Part shown: in pieces, positions 23,501 through 36,463 of the stretch
Layout: every line of letters starts with the position of its first letter
Numbering within the stretch: position 1 is the first letter of the stretch
Assembly (NCBI GenBank): GCA_009801015.1
Contig: VHZZ01001092.1
Coordinates: 30,984-94,983, forward strand
Source: Silene noctiflora
Taxonomy: Eukaryota > Streptophyta > Magnoliopsida > Caryophyllales > Caryophyllaceae
DNA: 64,000 bases
Direction: 5' to 3'
Program-made: the position numbers and the translations under genes
Notes under the pieces: model-generated
Database searches by the model: none
What the model saw: only the letters and a program-made list of their open reading frames with translations
Told to the model about the DNA's origin: nothing

Positions 23501-26500
23501 AGTGCTTATATTTTCAGTCAGCAGATCAATTTCTGTTTGCATCGCCTATACCATATAATCACCACCTATTAGAGGCATATCAAAACAAACTGCATTGGCC
23601 AAGCTGTTACAAGATTGCTATTGAGTTGCTACCTTGACTTTCTCCTTATACTGCTTCAGAACATTCCACAAAGCCTTCGCAAAACCTTGCATGACGTAAT
23701 AATCTCTTTGTAGCTTTGCATTAGGATTATTTACCTCTGCAAGTGCGGTTTTACTTGCTTCCTTGCTATCGTCATTAACTTTATTAGAGATGTCTGCACT
23801 TTCAGCCACTTAAAGTTCAGAGAAGTGGTTTCATAATACATAAAGCATAGAGGGACGAGAGAAAGATATGAATAAGCATGGGGACATAAACCTTCATTGG
23901 AAAACTTGCTTAGACCTCCTGTAGTCCTCTCCACCCCATCCTACCAAAAAAAAACTAGGAAGTCAAGCAAGAATGCTGTAGTCCAACAAGTACAAGCACA
24001 TACACGCTACTAAATAGAAAAACAAGTTCAAGCATGTTGCTGCCAGCCTGCCATGAGTAGCATCTCCTCATCTCAAATTTTATATAACAAAGAACTTTAG
24101 AGTCAACAAATTCTAGAGCACCTAGAATCTGGAAATAAGCGCATATGGAGAGCCAGAGGACAGTTATTGAAAATTAAAGTGGCCTTGACAAGGAAAAAAA
24201 AAAAGATAAACCGCATTATTAGAATAGAAAAAGAATATGAGAGTTGAGACAAATAAAAAATCTCCGTCTAAACAAAAGTTTAACATTTTAGAAATGTGGT
24301 CCTTGATTCTAGTTACATTTTTTTTCCTCCACTGAGCTCCTAGCCTAACTGTATTCTTTCACATAGCATCCCTCTCCGGTAACAGATAAACGATGGAATA
24401 GAAAATAGAAACTTTATAATCTTTGCAAGAATATTTATGTACACAAGAGACATATTGGATAAAACGGTATTTCGACATAAAGAAAGGGAAAATACGAATT
24501 AATATAACTTTTTTGAGCTGATATATTTAGTCTACATTGTCATTTTTCCATGGAGCCAAAGACTCATTACTCTTTGGTTCCGGATTATGATGGAGTAAAG
24601 CAAAATGGCTCACTAAAGTGACTGCACTTCTTTCTATAGTGAAGTACCAGTCATTCCATTCCCAAATTAGACTTTTAGGCAAGTGTATTTAACCACCATA
24701 ACACCATATGAATAGTGATAGTGGCATTAGAAGGGTCAAGATTTACAGTAGGTCATTCACATTGATTATAGTCCTTGGGTGTTAACTTTCTCAAGCAACG
24801 CTCTCATTATAGTCATTACACTAGGAAAAGCATAATTAAATATTGGAAAGGAAGGCATATAAATTGATTGACTACCACCAATCTCCAGGTGGTTGGAACA
24901 CAAAATACAAAAAACAATTCAAAAGGCTTTGCTGTAAAGTCAATTATCATAAATAAAGACAAACGCAGTTAAGGAAAACACAAGCAATTTTTATCCACAA
25001 ATCTCCCAAATTAACTCCTGAGATAACGCTTCCTTAATTATGGTGTTGGCACGTTTTATGGAACAGGTATCATTTCGTTTGCAACAACCATAAGTTACAT
25101 TGTCAAACAAGCATTTGTGCATTTTTAGAGGGGGAAACAAACAAATAAAACATAAAGCCAAAAGCAGACATAATCCTAAACATTTATCACAAATTCTTGT
25201 TTAGGACGGCAATATTCGTCTTAAATTTAAAGCGGATTAAGCATGGTAAATAAGACAAAAGTAGGATGCCTAGGGGCTAACAAAAGTTTTTGTCTTATAT
25301 ATGCAAGTGGGAGCATACTTAACCCGTTTTCATCTTAAGACAGATATTGTCGTCTAAGGAGAGGTTTACTGAACATTTATATAGTACCTTCTCATCAGCA
25401 TTACTCAACTTCACTCTTTTCTGATTGTCACTGCAAGTCATTTGTTTGCGCCTCTTATTGCCAGGTAACTTGGAAGTTTCTTCCATGTTTTGGAACCTAA
25501 CAGGAACAGAAGAGATAAGACTTCGTGATAAAACATAGTATATTGAGAAATATCGAAGGCGACTTTGGGGTAGATTTTACTTGATCTCCATAAACGGCGA
25601 TGCCTGCCTTAGCAGAAAAGATGCATCAAAATAGTCTTCTGGGCCAGATCTTGCTGTCAATATCTGAGAAAAGACAAGGTCAATAGTCAATACCTCAGTA
25701 ACATGTTCCACCAAAAAATTACATATATATTCTTAGATTACAAGTTACATACTGCTTCATTAGAAGATACTCTATAATATTTAAATGTTGAGATCACCTA
25801 CCAAAGCCATGCGCTTCCGACCTTCAAGATAATCTCGTAGATATCTGGTCAGCTTTTCAGTAAAAAAAAAGGGCAAAATATAAGTTATTCATCATTGGGC
25901 AAGATAGTACTATATTATTGTTTTCTAAAAATTAATTTACAAAATTACCAGTGAGCTCTGGAAGTGTTTCTGCAGTGGCTTCTTGGGGTTCTTTTGATGC
26001 TCCAACAATGACTTGAGAAAAAAGTAAAATCTATCAGTCAATTGTCACAACAACAGTATAGCATAGTATAACACTATAACCCCTACAGCTACATACACAC
26101 AACTGTCACAAGATAAATAATAAAGGCACGCAATGTACAGGGACACATACTCTGAGACACAAACCGAAAACCATTGATGTGTTATTGATGAAATTACTTT
26201 CAAGCAGCCTTCCACCCTGCAATGGAAAAAAGGAAAAAAAAAAACTATTATAGGAAGAGAATATTGACTAAAAACGACCAGTGTAGGAGGTATATATGGA
26301 TGGATGGATGGCCACACAAGGTAAACAAACATTGAAACTGTTGAAAAATACATGATTTTCAGCATATACTCTACTGCAGAATTCGAATTGTATTCTTCAT
26401 TTGTCCGGAACTTATATCAATCACTTTATTAACGTAGACAGCCCTGGCCCCTGAGCCATCAGGCAATAAGCCTTTGACTTACTTGATGAGTGAAGTAGAA

Positions 26501-27919
26501 ATGTAATTAGATAGTTATACTCACGAGATGTAGTCGTACTCTCAATTGTATAGTTCAATCTCACTCCCCTTGAAGTAGAAGACCTCTTTTTTTCCCACAA
26601 GCATCTCTACTAAGTGAAGCGTACATTGCAGTTGGATTCCAACAAATAAAAATGCCCTTGGCGTGTAAAAGAGTGTAATCAGAATTAAAGACGGTAGATA
26701 ATAGAGCAAACAAGCCTTTAGAGAGTGTTGTTCTCTAGTACCAAAAGGTGATGACATGTGCAATAGCTGCTCATAATCACCAAGTGAATACTACTAAATA
26801 TGAACACAAGTGAATGTGGGCAACTAGTGAGTTATGAGTAGAATAGAATAGAATACAAGAGAGAGGTTTGTAAGACGAAATTGGGAATCGGCTTTTATAT
26901 ATCAGTAGCTGGCAATTACATGGATAAAAAAAGATAAGAAGTAAACCTGATTTCCAGTCTTTCTCTCCCTCTCAGCACCAGCAAGGTCAACAAAAGTCAA
27001 TTCAGTCTCCCCCTCTGCCGTGGTATATCTTATGTTAATAATGCACTGCGAACGGCTTGATGAATAACAAGATGAATATTAGGAAGAGCTAAGTGAAGTG
27101 AAGTGAATGAGTAAAGGCAAGTGGGAAAATGGAGTAGAAGTACCTAGAGTGAGCATTTGAGTTAGTGACGGCGGTGGCGCGTTTTAACATAGCAGCAGCT
27201 ACAATAGCTTGTGCTTGTTCAACATCCTTGACTAAAACCTGTTTGAGGCCCTTAACAACGGACTGTTGCATGAAGACATGAGTGGCATCCGGGGATAAAT
27301 CACACAACTTTTCGGACTTGCCTTTTTCAATAGAAATCTCAAATATAGACAGGTAAAATGAGGTAGAAGAAGAATTGTGTGGAAATTGGTGGTTAAAAAT
27401 GTGATCAAGGGCGCGAGGAAGCAAACCGGGACGTTGAGCACAGCCGAAGATGGTATGAGTCTTACCAGAGCCAGTGGGACCCAAAGCTGCCAAAAGAGAA
27501 CTAGTTCCCTTAAGGAAGTCGTCGACAAGAGGCTTCATCATCGTATCGTAAACCTCATCCTGGGTGGAAAGGGGAGAGAAAACATGAGAAAACCCGGTGT
27601 AGACCTCCGACTTGGAGCGCCCGGAAGCGCAGGAAGGAGGAGTAACGGTGACGGAATGCAAATCATCGTTGACAATTAGACAACTCTTGGTCTTCTTATT
27701 GGGTACACCTCTCACCCTCAGGAACACCTTGAGATTTGAATCAGAATCGGGATTGGAATTGGAATTGGAATTGGTAGAGGTTGATTGATTAGTGACGTCG
27801 ATAGATAAGATATCGGCCAATGGAAATGCAGATATGTTTGCGGAGGAAGGGGTTGGGCGAGCTCGCCGGGGTGGATTACGGCGGATGGTCACCGTAGATG
27901 GACACCCCTTTTCTTCCAT
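20531..27919 (-). CDS. KIN6: KIN-6-type kinesin, N-terminal motor
   Basis: Sixteen coding exons (minus): 27144-27919, 26947-27055, 26151-26216, 25949-26011, 25802-25852, 25581-25663, 25388-25496, 23892-23940, 23633-23808, 23081-23545, 22449-22610, 22275-22368, 21451-21542, 21265-21359, 21075-21153, 20531-20629. They sum to 2568 nt, 855 aa, all in frame with GT-AG introns. The motor spans about residues 63-385: P-loop GPTGSGKT 147-154, switch I SSRSQ 258-262 (the family's usual H is Q here), switch II DLAGAE 282-287, and an LTRYLRDYLEG helix after it. The tail holds short coiled-coil-prone stretches, basic KRRKQ-type segments and an 18-residue tandem duplication at 547-582. The motor hydrolyses ATP on microtubules. 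Closest recalled relative is Arabidopsis At1g20060. The start is the first ATG in frame (MEEKGCPS). The long tail exons are less certain than the motor exons. Confidence 0.88.
22724..22818. mobile_element. Possible short Stowaway-like MITE
   Basis: In the kinesin intron between exons 10 and 11, TA-CTCCCTCCCATTCACT begins a 95-bp segment that ends in a G-rich run followed by TA. AAATCATACC on the left mirrors GGTATGAT on the right. The right end is degraded into a G tract (about 22798-22815), so the call is tentative. Confidence 0.35.
23286..23393 (-). repeat. Exact 54-bp tandem duplication in KIN-6 exon 10
   Basis: Two adjoining 54-bp copies (23286-23339 and 23340-23393) are identical in the sequence. 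They encode residues 547-564 and 565-582, each EEQPKASPSECKSPSFS plus P or Q. Frame is kept. The identity at third codon positions points to a recent duplication. The unit is rich in SP dipeptides, possible targets of proline-directed kinases. Confidence 0.93.
24573..24662. mobile_element. SINE-like remnant in a kinesin intron
   Basis: About 90 bp (ACTCTTTGGTTCC ... GTGACTGCACTTCTTTCTAT ... AGTCATTC) matches the left part of the element at 52228-52475 with scattered differences. The right part with the GTT-rich tail is not present here. It lies in the 1.45-kb intron between kinesin exons 7 and 8. Confidence 0.55.
25201..25363. mobile_element. Fold-back element, AAGACGG family
   Basis: Ends carry TTAGGACGGCAATATTCGTC and, mirrored, AGACAGATATTGTCGTCTAA. 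The interior has ATATGCAAGTGGGAGCATAC, similar to the interior of the element at 19870-20040. Located in the large kinesin intron. More diverged than the first copy. Confidence 0.5.
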
Positions 27920-28798
27920 TTTCAATTTTAAATTTTCAATTTTTAATATCTGGGCGCAATCCAATCCCCCCAATCTATATATATTTCAAATATCACCCTT
28001 CCTTGACTCTATAGTCAAGTAGTCAACCACTCAACTACATGACTACATCTACTTTTTCACCCTGGGTCGGATACTTGGATAAATCAACCAAATTGTTACA
28101 GTAAATTGTTTCTTGTTTTTTTTTTTTTTTGCTTTAATTATTTAATTATTTTTGAGTCAATGGTTATGTCAAGTGTAATACGGAGTATTCGAGTTGTGGT
28201 GATTAAGTTTTTTTTTTTTTTTTTTAAAGTAAACCTTTAGGATTAAGTACTTAATGTGTTAGTTGTTGGCTTTCATCCGGTAATCGTTTTAGGCTGAAAA
28301 ACACCTCAGGCAGAAGAAAAGCATATGGAAACCAACCTTGGCTACACTTGGTTTCTGCAGACAAGTGAGTTCAGGCAATCTGATGATCAAGGCTATTCCT
28401 TTAACGAGCATCACGAGCAATAGGCACGTGAAATGTATATACAGAAGCTAGAATATCAGCATCACAATTTTTATGGGTAAAAATATCCTTATTTCACTCG
28501 AAATGTATGTACAAATTACAAAAGCAAAAATATCACAAGATTCACAACCTGTCGATACAAAAAGTTGGGAATCTTCACTTTAAGACAGTAGTACGATGTT
28601 CATCAACAAATATAGTTTGCAGCATAAACAGGCTAGTTCAGAAAGCTTGCATATACAAGGTTCTGATAGTGCCACTGTGCCAATGTAACTAGCAATCTCA
28701 GACAAATTATACAAGAATTTCCCAACATTAACATGTCGGGCAAAGAAAAACAATTGAGGCAAGTGCTCTAATCTTGGAACGACATGGTTGTGGCCATC
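27920..28798. other. Intergenic: kinesin promoter and SYT2 3' region
   Basis: Both flanking genes are on the minus strand, so this holds the kinesin promoter and leader (left) and the SYT2 3' UTR (right). Two T-runs lie near 28117 and 28209. No other feature is supported. Confidence 0.5.
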
Positions 28799-31700
28799 CT
28801 AATATGTTCTCCACTGCAGCTCAATCTGAATCCGGCCATTTTTAGAGTCAATGAGATTGTAACTTTGATTGATTCTTCTATTACTGACCACATCTCTAAG
28901 ACTGATATCAACAAACCCCAGATTTTCCTGGTTGAGAAGATCACGCAAGAGTATGAAATACAATAATGTCAATCGAGTAATTGACATAATATAGAACTAC
29001 CAAAATATGTTAAAAGAGACAAAAGCGCCTGTTTTACGACATACCTTTGGATGAAGCAAACCTATCCTAGAGGATACACTGCACACTTCCACATGGACTC
29101 TGTCGTCAGTCGGTGGTTCCTCCAACGTAAATGAGAACTCCTCACCGAATCGGGGGTCTCTATTTTTCTTTACGGTCTGCAAATGTCGCATAAAGTCAGA
29201 AAAAGAACAACCAGTCAGAATTTTATTGTTGCACAGGACAAATAATGAGTTCTCAAAGATAGGAACGGAAGTCCTCGAACACTCTCTTTCTCTCCAGACT
29301 TTACGTGAATCTTAACACTAAACTATATAATCCTCACAATTACAAATTCATATTTAATTTAGACTAATTAAAACCCTCGAAAACAATTTCTGGTATCCAC
29401 TTTTTCAAACAAAATGTCTGAATTTGAGTCTTGGAAGCCACGAGCCCAAGATCCAAACTCAGACTCATGAAAACCTTTCCAATTTATCCCTCGTACCGCG
29501 TCTGAGCATCAGACACGTCCTTATAACTGTGATAAAGGTAATCTAACCATTGAGGTGAACATGTGATATGTTACATGCAGAAACCTTTAGAAGGCAATTA
29601 ATATCCAATATGTCGTACCTTAGTTTTCTTCTCTTCACCTCTAAACAGTAGACGTACATAAGGATTTGTGTGATGCTTTCCTTCAACATCTTGAGCTTGG
29701 TGGATAATGATCACAAGCATACCACCGCCAGCTGGTGTTCCTTCAGGAGCCTTCTCAACTTCTCCAGAATCTTCAGCATCATCATGTACATCTTCGCCCT
29801 TAAATGATTTGTATGTAATTTCAAGAACAAGCTGACCGCGTGATTTCTCATTTTGAACGTCGTTGGGATCCATAGTTTTCAGAAGCGGTAAAATGAACTC
29901 TTTAGTTTCATCAGGTGTAAGATCTTTCAAAGGAACAACGTTTATCCCCATCTTTTCATGTTTGCCAACCTAGATTTTAGATTGAAAACATATATGAAAC
30001 TCTCTTTTAGTACCAACCAACAAGTAAATTCAATCTTAAAGTCAGGAAAAGAAAAAGAGAAACATAATCCAAAAAAAAAAAAAAAAAAAGAACTCGAGAC
30101 TACATCAAAGCTCATATGTGCAGTACATAAATATGTGTTACTTACCTTTTCCCAGTCATACATAGAAAACTCTAGAACTTGAGACTCTGGATCTCGCACA
30201 GTGATGTTAAATTCTTCATTCCATTCAGGATTCAAGGTCTTGTACTTGACTGTAGTTTTTTTGGAAGGGGCCTTATCTTGTGTAAGTTTCAGCTTGACGT
30301 AGGGGTCAGCTCCTCCAAGGAGATCCTTCTTTCTTAGATTCATGGCTCTCAAGGCCTTAACATGTAAAATCCCCACAGGTCTCTTTCCAGCCCTGAAAAT
30401 AATGAGCAGTTATCACTGACTGCATGACTACGATCGTATTAAAAGAGAACATTATAAAGTATTTCACTTACACTTTAGGATCCAGTATAGGTATTTCAAG
30501 GGTTTTAGGCCATAGATACATCTGCCCAACCTGATCTCTTATTTTTTCCTACATGACATAAATACATCCACATGTAATAACTTCGATAAAAGAGTATCTT
30601 ATCAAGTACAAAATGTCACCATCATGAGTTTAAGGATTATAGTTTCCTATCTTTACGAAATCCTGTTTCTTAGTCAACTGGTGCATACTATACATGTTAC
30701 AAGTTACATTTTTTAAAAGCTTTTTCAAACACCTGTTGACTGTTTCTGCACACAGATTTATAGCGTAACGAAATGGGGGAAATAAAGGTAAGTATATATA
30801 TGGAAGGAAGTGAAGAGAGAAATAATTACAAACCTGAACAAATCTATACAAGCCTGGAATTGCCATAGCATCTGCACCAAGCAATTTTAATCCAAAATCC
30901 ACATGGGGCTGCAAGTTTTAGATGGAAAAAAAAAAACAAATTTGGTAGATGACTAAACAACAGAATCTGACTTCAACAGGCAACCAGGGCAAAGGACTAT
31001 GACCTGAACTTGGGAAATATTATTGATTGTGGGTTAATCTGTATAGGGCCATAGGGGTGGGAATTTTAGTTGAATACTTGGATTGAGTTACTCTCACAGT
31101 ATATTAATTAGAGACCATTTCACGGGAGACTGATTGACAGACACACCTATAACCACCTTGCAGAACATTTATAGGAGAAGTGATCGGAATAAACATTGCC
31201 CACCTTTTCCATGAGAGAAACGAATATCTTGGCAAAACAGGGAAATGCTGGCACAAGAGGCTTCAATGTGATACGTGGATGAGCAAATACTTGGAGATCA
31301 ACCACCTGAAGCATTATTTCATCAATTCATCGGTTCATGTGAAAGTACAACATGCAGGCTAAAGCAGCCAAGCAGGAGTACTTGTTCATATTCTGTTTAT
31401 TATGGATGCTCTTTTAGTATACTGTTTTTTACCTGGACAGTGGCTTTCAGTCCAAAAGCTTTAATTGCGACAAGAACGTTAGGATTTCCTGCCCACCTTA
31501 ACACTGGTTCCATAATCAACTCTTTTTCTTCAGTCATGTACACCTTCATTCCTGACATGATACCAACTGACTATGAATTTTTATGCAACAATTCATTTGC
31601 ATCTCTACTTGTGTAAAGCTGAAAAACCTTGTATATGCAAAGTGCAACTCGCTGGCTAACAGAACTGAAGTAATATAGTACAATAAATATATAGCGTAGC

Positions 31701-32759
31701 AGTAGTCTAATCTATAACCTTGACTTTGAATGACATGCTCAAATCTAGAAAATAACACACAATATTTAGTGGTGGTGATAGGAAGGAGAATGAAACCTTG
31801 AAAAGTTGGGGGCAAGGTGCCCAGGCAAAGTGTTTGAAAATCTACTGACTGGATTTTGTACTTTGGAATTTGCTCAGCGATGATGGGCTTGGATATCTCA
31901 GTTGCAGTTTTACAAATTGCCTGCAAATGATAAAGAGTAGCAAGTGATGATGAATCCGGAAATGGACAGTGTTTGAAAATACAAATAACGTGAGAGCACC
32001 TTGTTGAGATAAGGCCACATATGCTCTATGAACTTGTTAAGCCAGTCAACCTTGAGAAAAGCAAGTTGAAATCAGATAACAATCCAGTAAACAAAAAAGA
32101 AGAAGTGAAAGCAAGAATGTGGCTTACACGATCAAAATCGGGATTTTTGACCCAAAGAGGTATATCCGGAAGCAACCTTGACAATTTTTCAGCATCTAAG
32201 TCGGTCAAAGAACAAATCTCAGGATCCTGGGAAATAAGTTAAGAGATTAATAAGACTAGTTTAAAGTGAAATGGTTGATGAATGAATAAGCACATCAAGG
32301 TTGATATTGAAGCGTTAATACAAATAACTACTGGGTACAACACAATTATTGGTTGCAATGCTTGTTGGATTTAGCTTTAGAATAATGCATTATATATAAC
32401 TTTAAGGATCCTTGTGAGTTTAAAGATGTCTGATTTTCCAGCATAATAAAAAGCACAAGACTTGAACAAGTAAAACATGGTATATCAAGACAAGACAAGA
32501 CAGTAGAGTAGCATGAAAAGAGTGAGGTGTCCATGTATGGAGCAAGGAGATGAGGAAGCATAATAAGGTAAGGTAGATAACCACAGAAGCAGAAGCAGAT
32601 GCAGACAATAAACAAGAGTAATTGACATATAGAAAAGAGAAGACAAACCTTGACATGGGAAGACTGGAAGTAGAAGAAGAAGTAATAACCAAGAACAAGT
32701 CCAAAGCTAGTACCAAACCCAAATCCACAAAACCCCATTATCGTGCTCACTATCCCCAT
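28799..32759 (-). CDS. SYT2: Synaptotagmin 2-like: TM, SMP and two C2 domains
   Basis: Twelve coding exons (minus): 32649-32759, 32128-32226, 32000-32050, 31797-31920, 31433-31551, 31204-31305, 30834-30908, 30472-30548, 30146-30392, 29619-29969, 29045-29176, 28799-28927. They sum to 1617 nt, 538 aa, the usual family length. The N-terminal hydrophobic anchor is at about 6-33 (GFGFGTSFGLVLGYYFFFYF). The lipid-transfer SMP domain spans about 66-250 and includes IPLWVKNPDFDR. C2A is at about 258-365 with KKDLLGGADPYVKL and NPEWNEEF. C2B is at about 410-520 with KHHTNPYVRLLFRGEE and ends LIDSKNGRIQIELQW. The family tethers endoplasmic reticulum or Golgi/endosomal membranes to the plasma membrane and moves lipids. 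Residue choices (GIVSTIMGF start, DLLGG) resemble Arabidopsis SYT2 more than SYT1. In C2B, an N replaces the D expected in a calcium-binding loop. The chosen ATG is the first one in frame. Confidence 0.93.
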
Positions 32760-34565
32760 TTCCACAAATTAAACTTGAAATACTGCACTTTACACTAAGT
32801 AATCACCTTCGATAACGCTTCAATTGGGAAACTAAGTCTTATTATTTCTGATTTCTGATTTCTAAACAGCCAACAACTCAATACCGACAATACAATTGCC
32901 TCTAGTTCATCAGTTTTCAGGTGGGTCACCCTTTAATTCTCTACCACTCTTCATTCAACATTATTAAGGCAATGTTTTCTTTTTCGTTGCTCATATCCGT
33001 TTTAAGCTTTTAAAACGGGGTGGGGTTAGTTATTCCATTTATAATTTACATAGACAACGTAAATTTAAAAATCAACTCCGTTAGTAATCAACCAAAACTA
33101 ATTTTGCAATTGTTTATATTCAAATCTTACCGAGTGTTACATTTGTTAAATACACTATTTTATATTTACCTTTTATCTTTAAATATATATATTTAATGTA
33201 ATTGTTAAAGTGAGAAAAAATAAAGAAAATAATGATTAAAAAATCGATCTCATGTTGATTCCGAGCTTTAGCTTTTTAAGCTTTGATAGTTCTAAGTCAA
33301 TTCAGACTCAAATTGATTCGGTTACATTCCTATCCGTCTTAAGTAATAACTTTGTCTCAAAATTTGGTACAGCAGTGGAGTACCATCGTAAGGCCTATTA
33401 TTGATGGGCGAGTCAGCCCAGTCCTACATGTGGTCTGTGGAGGCTAAATGAAACGGAGTAAAGGCGGCATCGGTTAGAGCCCAAAAAACGAGCTACCATG
33501 CTAAAATGAATATATCAGTTTTCATTTATTAGTTTGTTTAGTAACTGGGCCGGCCCATCCAATTTCCGCCTGCTACATTTTCCAATGGGTGCTGCTAAAT
33601 ATCGGACAATCTTCTAACTTTTTCCCTTTCATACTTATTCACTTGAGTTATAAAATTGCAATCACAAAAATATTTAAAACCCATTAAGAAAGAATGTCTC
33701 TTTAAAAGACAAAAAAAAAAATTAAAGAATAGTTATAAAATAAATAAACTTAAGTTATAAAATTGTAATCACAAATATTTGCTGACATTAGTTTAATTAA
33801 ATTAAAATGATGCTATGGCTCACTGGGCTGTAGGCTGAGTGTTGTTGGTGTGATTTACTTGTTCAAGATATTGTTATGGATCATGTGGGTTTATTTAAAG
33901 GAAGGTCGGTGCCGGTGGTGATGAATGCATGGGATAAATTCTACATACTGACACAGCAATCTCATTTCTCACGTCATACAACCTGTTTTTGTAACTTATG
34001 TCTAAACAGATAGCTTAATAATAATGTTGTAGAGAAGACGATAACCAATCCTCCGTATTTTACAGTAATATTTTGAAATGACGTGATTATAAAATGTCGA
34101 TATTTTCTTGATATATTGCTATCTATTGTCGTCAATTTCATAACATGCATGCATGCAAGAGACTCTACTGGTAATCAAAATCAACAATTAATCCCCTAAA
34201 ATTTGCACTTTCCACCTACAAAATAATGAAATATAGTAATATACCAATAAGAAAATTTACTTGAGAAACTTTTTCTTCAATAAATACTCAGCATGAAAGT
34301 ATCAATAAATAATATGAAAAAAAAAATGATATGGGGCGACTTTAATTAAGTTAATAAACCTACTAAAAAGTCAAGAGTGAATTCGAATAGGGATGAAAAT
34401 AAAGTTTCCAAAAATGTAAAGTATATTATAGGAATGTAAGTATGTAACCCGCGGAATAATGAGGAGGTGCTTTATTTCCCCTACGCGCGAAAACACACTT
34501 TCGGTGACCAAACATGACTTTAATTTGTGTTATCTTGGACATACAGGATCGATATCATATGCATT

Positions 34566-34599
34566 ATGCCTAATGCCTAATGCCTAATGCCTAATGCCT
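34566..34599. repeat. (ATGCCTA)n heptamer repeat, about 5 copies
   Basis: Nearly five perfect copies of ATGCCTA. It differs from the plant telomere heptamer (CCCTAAA), so it is a local microsatellite. Confidence 0.9.
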
Positions 34600-36102
34600 G
34601 CTCGATCTGTGGTCTTCAATACTAATGTTGGCAGGCCATATTAATGGAGCCACCTCTAATAACTAATATCTCCATGCATGCTTCAATACTCCTTTATCGT
34701 AATACGTACGTTAATTACTTCTGAAACACTCGTATTATTACGTAATCAAGTCTTTGCCGGGTTACCATCATATTTTCATTGGAGGCATGCATGCATGTTA
34801 GATGAGTTTAATGTACTACTCCTAGTAATAATAAGGTATCAAATTATTGATCAGATCACCCAACGACTTCTATTCTACTTCTTTCCCTCACGGTTAGGTC
34901 ATAGCCTCATAGGTGATTGTCCGTGACATCGAACAAGGAGTATTTTTCACGCTTACCCCTTGTTCTTTCTTACTTAATTTCAGTTCATTGGAAATCAATT
35001 CTTTGGTTAAAAAAAAAAAAAGAATAAATAGGTACTCAATATTATGTTTTTATGAAACCCCGAAAAGAGTTGTTTTTTATAATAATTATGTTTATTTCAC
35101 CATTTAGTTAAAAAGCATTATTTAAAATCTCAAACTTATAATTAATTTGGAGCATTTAATTATTATGTACAGAAAGAAATGGATATATAGCATCCTGATG
35201 CAAGATTTATAGAGTAGCATGGGTATGATCGTCTAAGCCAATAAGAAAGAAGGAACCGGGAAGGATCCATAAACGGTCGTAACGACCTGAATAAATAAAT
35301 AAATTAATAATTAAGAAAAGTTTGTAAATATTAATTAATTAATAGTGAGGTACGTAGTATGAATCGAATGGACATAAATGAATTGGCGGCAACCGTCCAT
35401 TGAGTGCCCTCCGGTCTTGGATTTCCCAGTAGCCGACCAACACCACTTTTGTCGCTACTTTCATACTTTTTATTATTTTCCATTTCTTCTCTTTTTTTTT
35501 AAAACACCAACCACGCTATTTTACCTGCAACTTAAATTAAAGTAAGACATCAACGTGACCATATCTTCAATTTATACGTCACTCAGGAATCAAATCATTT
35601 ATATATATAAATTAATGTTTGTTTTTTATTGTTTATGGAGGGGGATGATGCTCCCCTACTTATATTTAAACTTGGAAGTTTTAGAAAACTGAGCCATAAT
35701 AATTATAAATAATATTAGAAGTAAGAAATATAAAGATGACAACCATTTTAATAAGAATCATGTTAATATTAGGTTATTAAGGGTACATGTTAGAAAAACC
35801 TAAAGTTTAAATATAATGTGAGAATAATAGCTTTTACTTATTTATTCCGGGGTTGTCATTGTACGTATATAATTTGTCGTTATAATGTCAGCGTGCCAAA
35901 ATCATTGACAATAGTTGTTATACAATGCTCTTTATTTTCTAGCTTAATAATAAAGGAACTCCTTAACTATATTAACGGGGTATAATATATTGTTTAAAAC
36001 TCCTTATATGTTATCATCGATATTGCATTTAAATATTGACAATCAGCTGAGGCGGACTTTGACAAATCATGTTGTACGTAGACCACATGAAATTGGTTGG
36101 CT

Positions 36103-36112
36103 CTATATAAAG
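36103..36112 (+). promoter_or_regulatory. Candidate TATA box for the 36464 gene
   Basis: CTATATAAAG matches the plant TATA consensus and lies about 350 bp upstream of the ATG. This implies a leader of roughly 320 nt, possibly with an intron. No transcript evidence is available here. Confidence 0.45.
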
Positions 36113-36463
36113 AGGGAATTGTCCAATGAAGATGCATTGAGTTAATTAGGTTATAATAAAAGAGGTAGACATACATGTTGATGAAAGTAGCATATTATTA
36201 GCTTGGGGTCCTAAGCTCCATCCTTACCTTTTCGGGACCTATAAGTTCCTCTATCTTCATTCTCCTCCTCTTTTAAACTTGTTGTTCGTATCACAAATCA
36301 GGTACATACAACGTATGTACCTACCTCACTCTTTCATATACATACAACTTTTAGATTTTCTCTTATACATTTTTATTGTCTTTTACACGTATCTTTAATT
36401 TGATGCTTTAAGTTTATCGATCAAAAATCGTTTTACAAAAGAATTGTTGGAGAAGGAATAATA

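Larger units (their letters stand above)
32760..36463. other. 3.7-kb intergenic region
   Basis: AT-rich spacer between the SYT2 start (minus) and the plus-strand proline-rich gene, so both promoters lie here. It holds a heptamer microsatellite (34566-34599), GCATGCATGCATG words near 34146 and 34786, and a GGTTATTAAGGGTACATGTTAGAAAAACC stretch near 35773 related to 16378-16416. No coding exon or complete transposon was recognised. Confidence 0.5.

Noticed and set aside
34566-34599. Interstitial telomere repeat
   Set aside because: The heptamer is ATGCCTA, not the plant CCCTAAA, and only about five copies are present.
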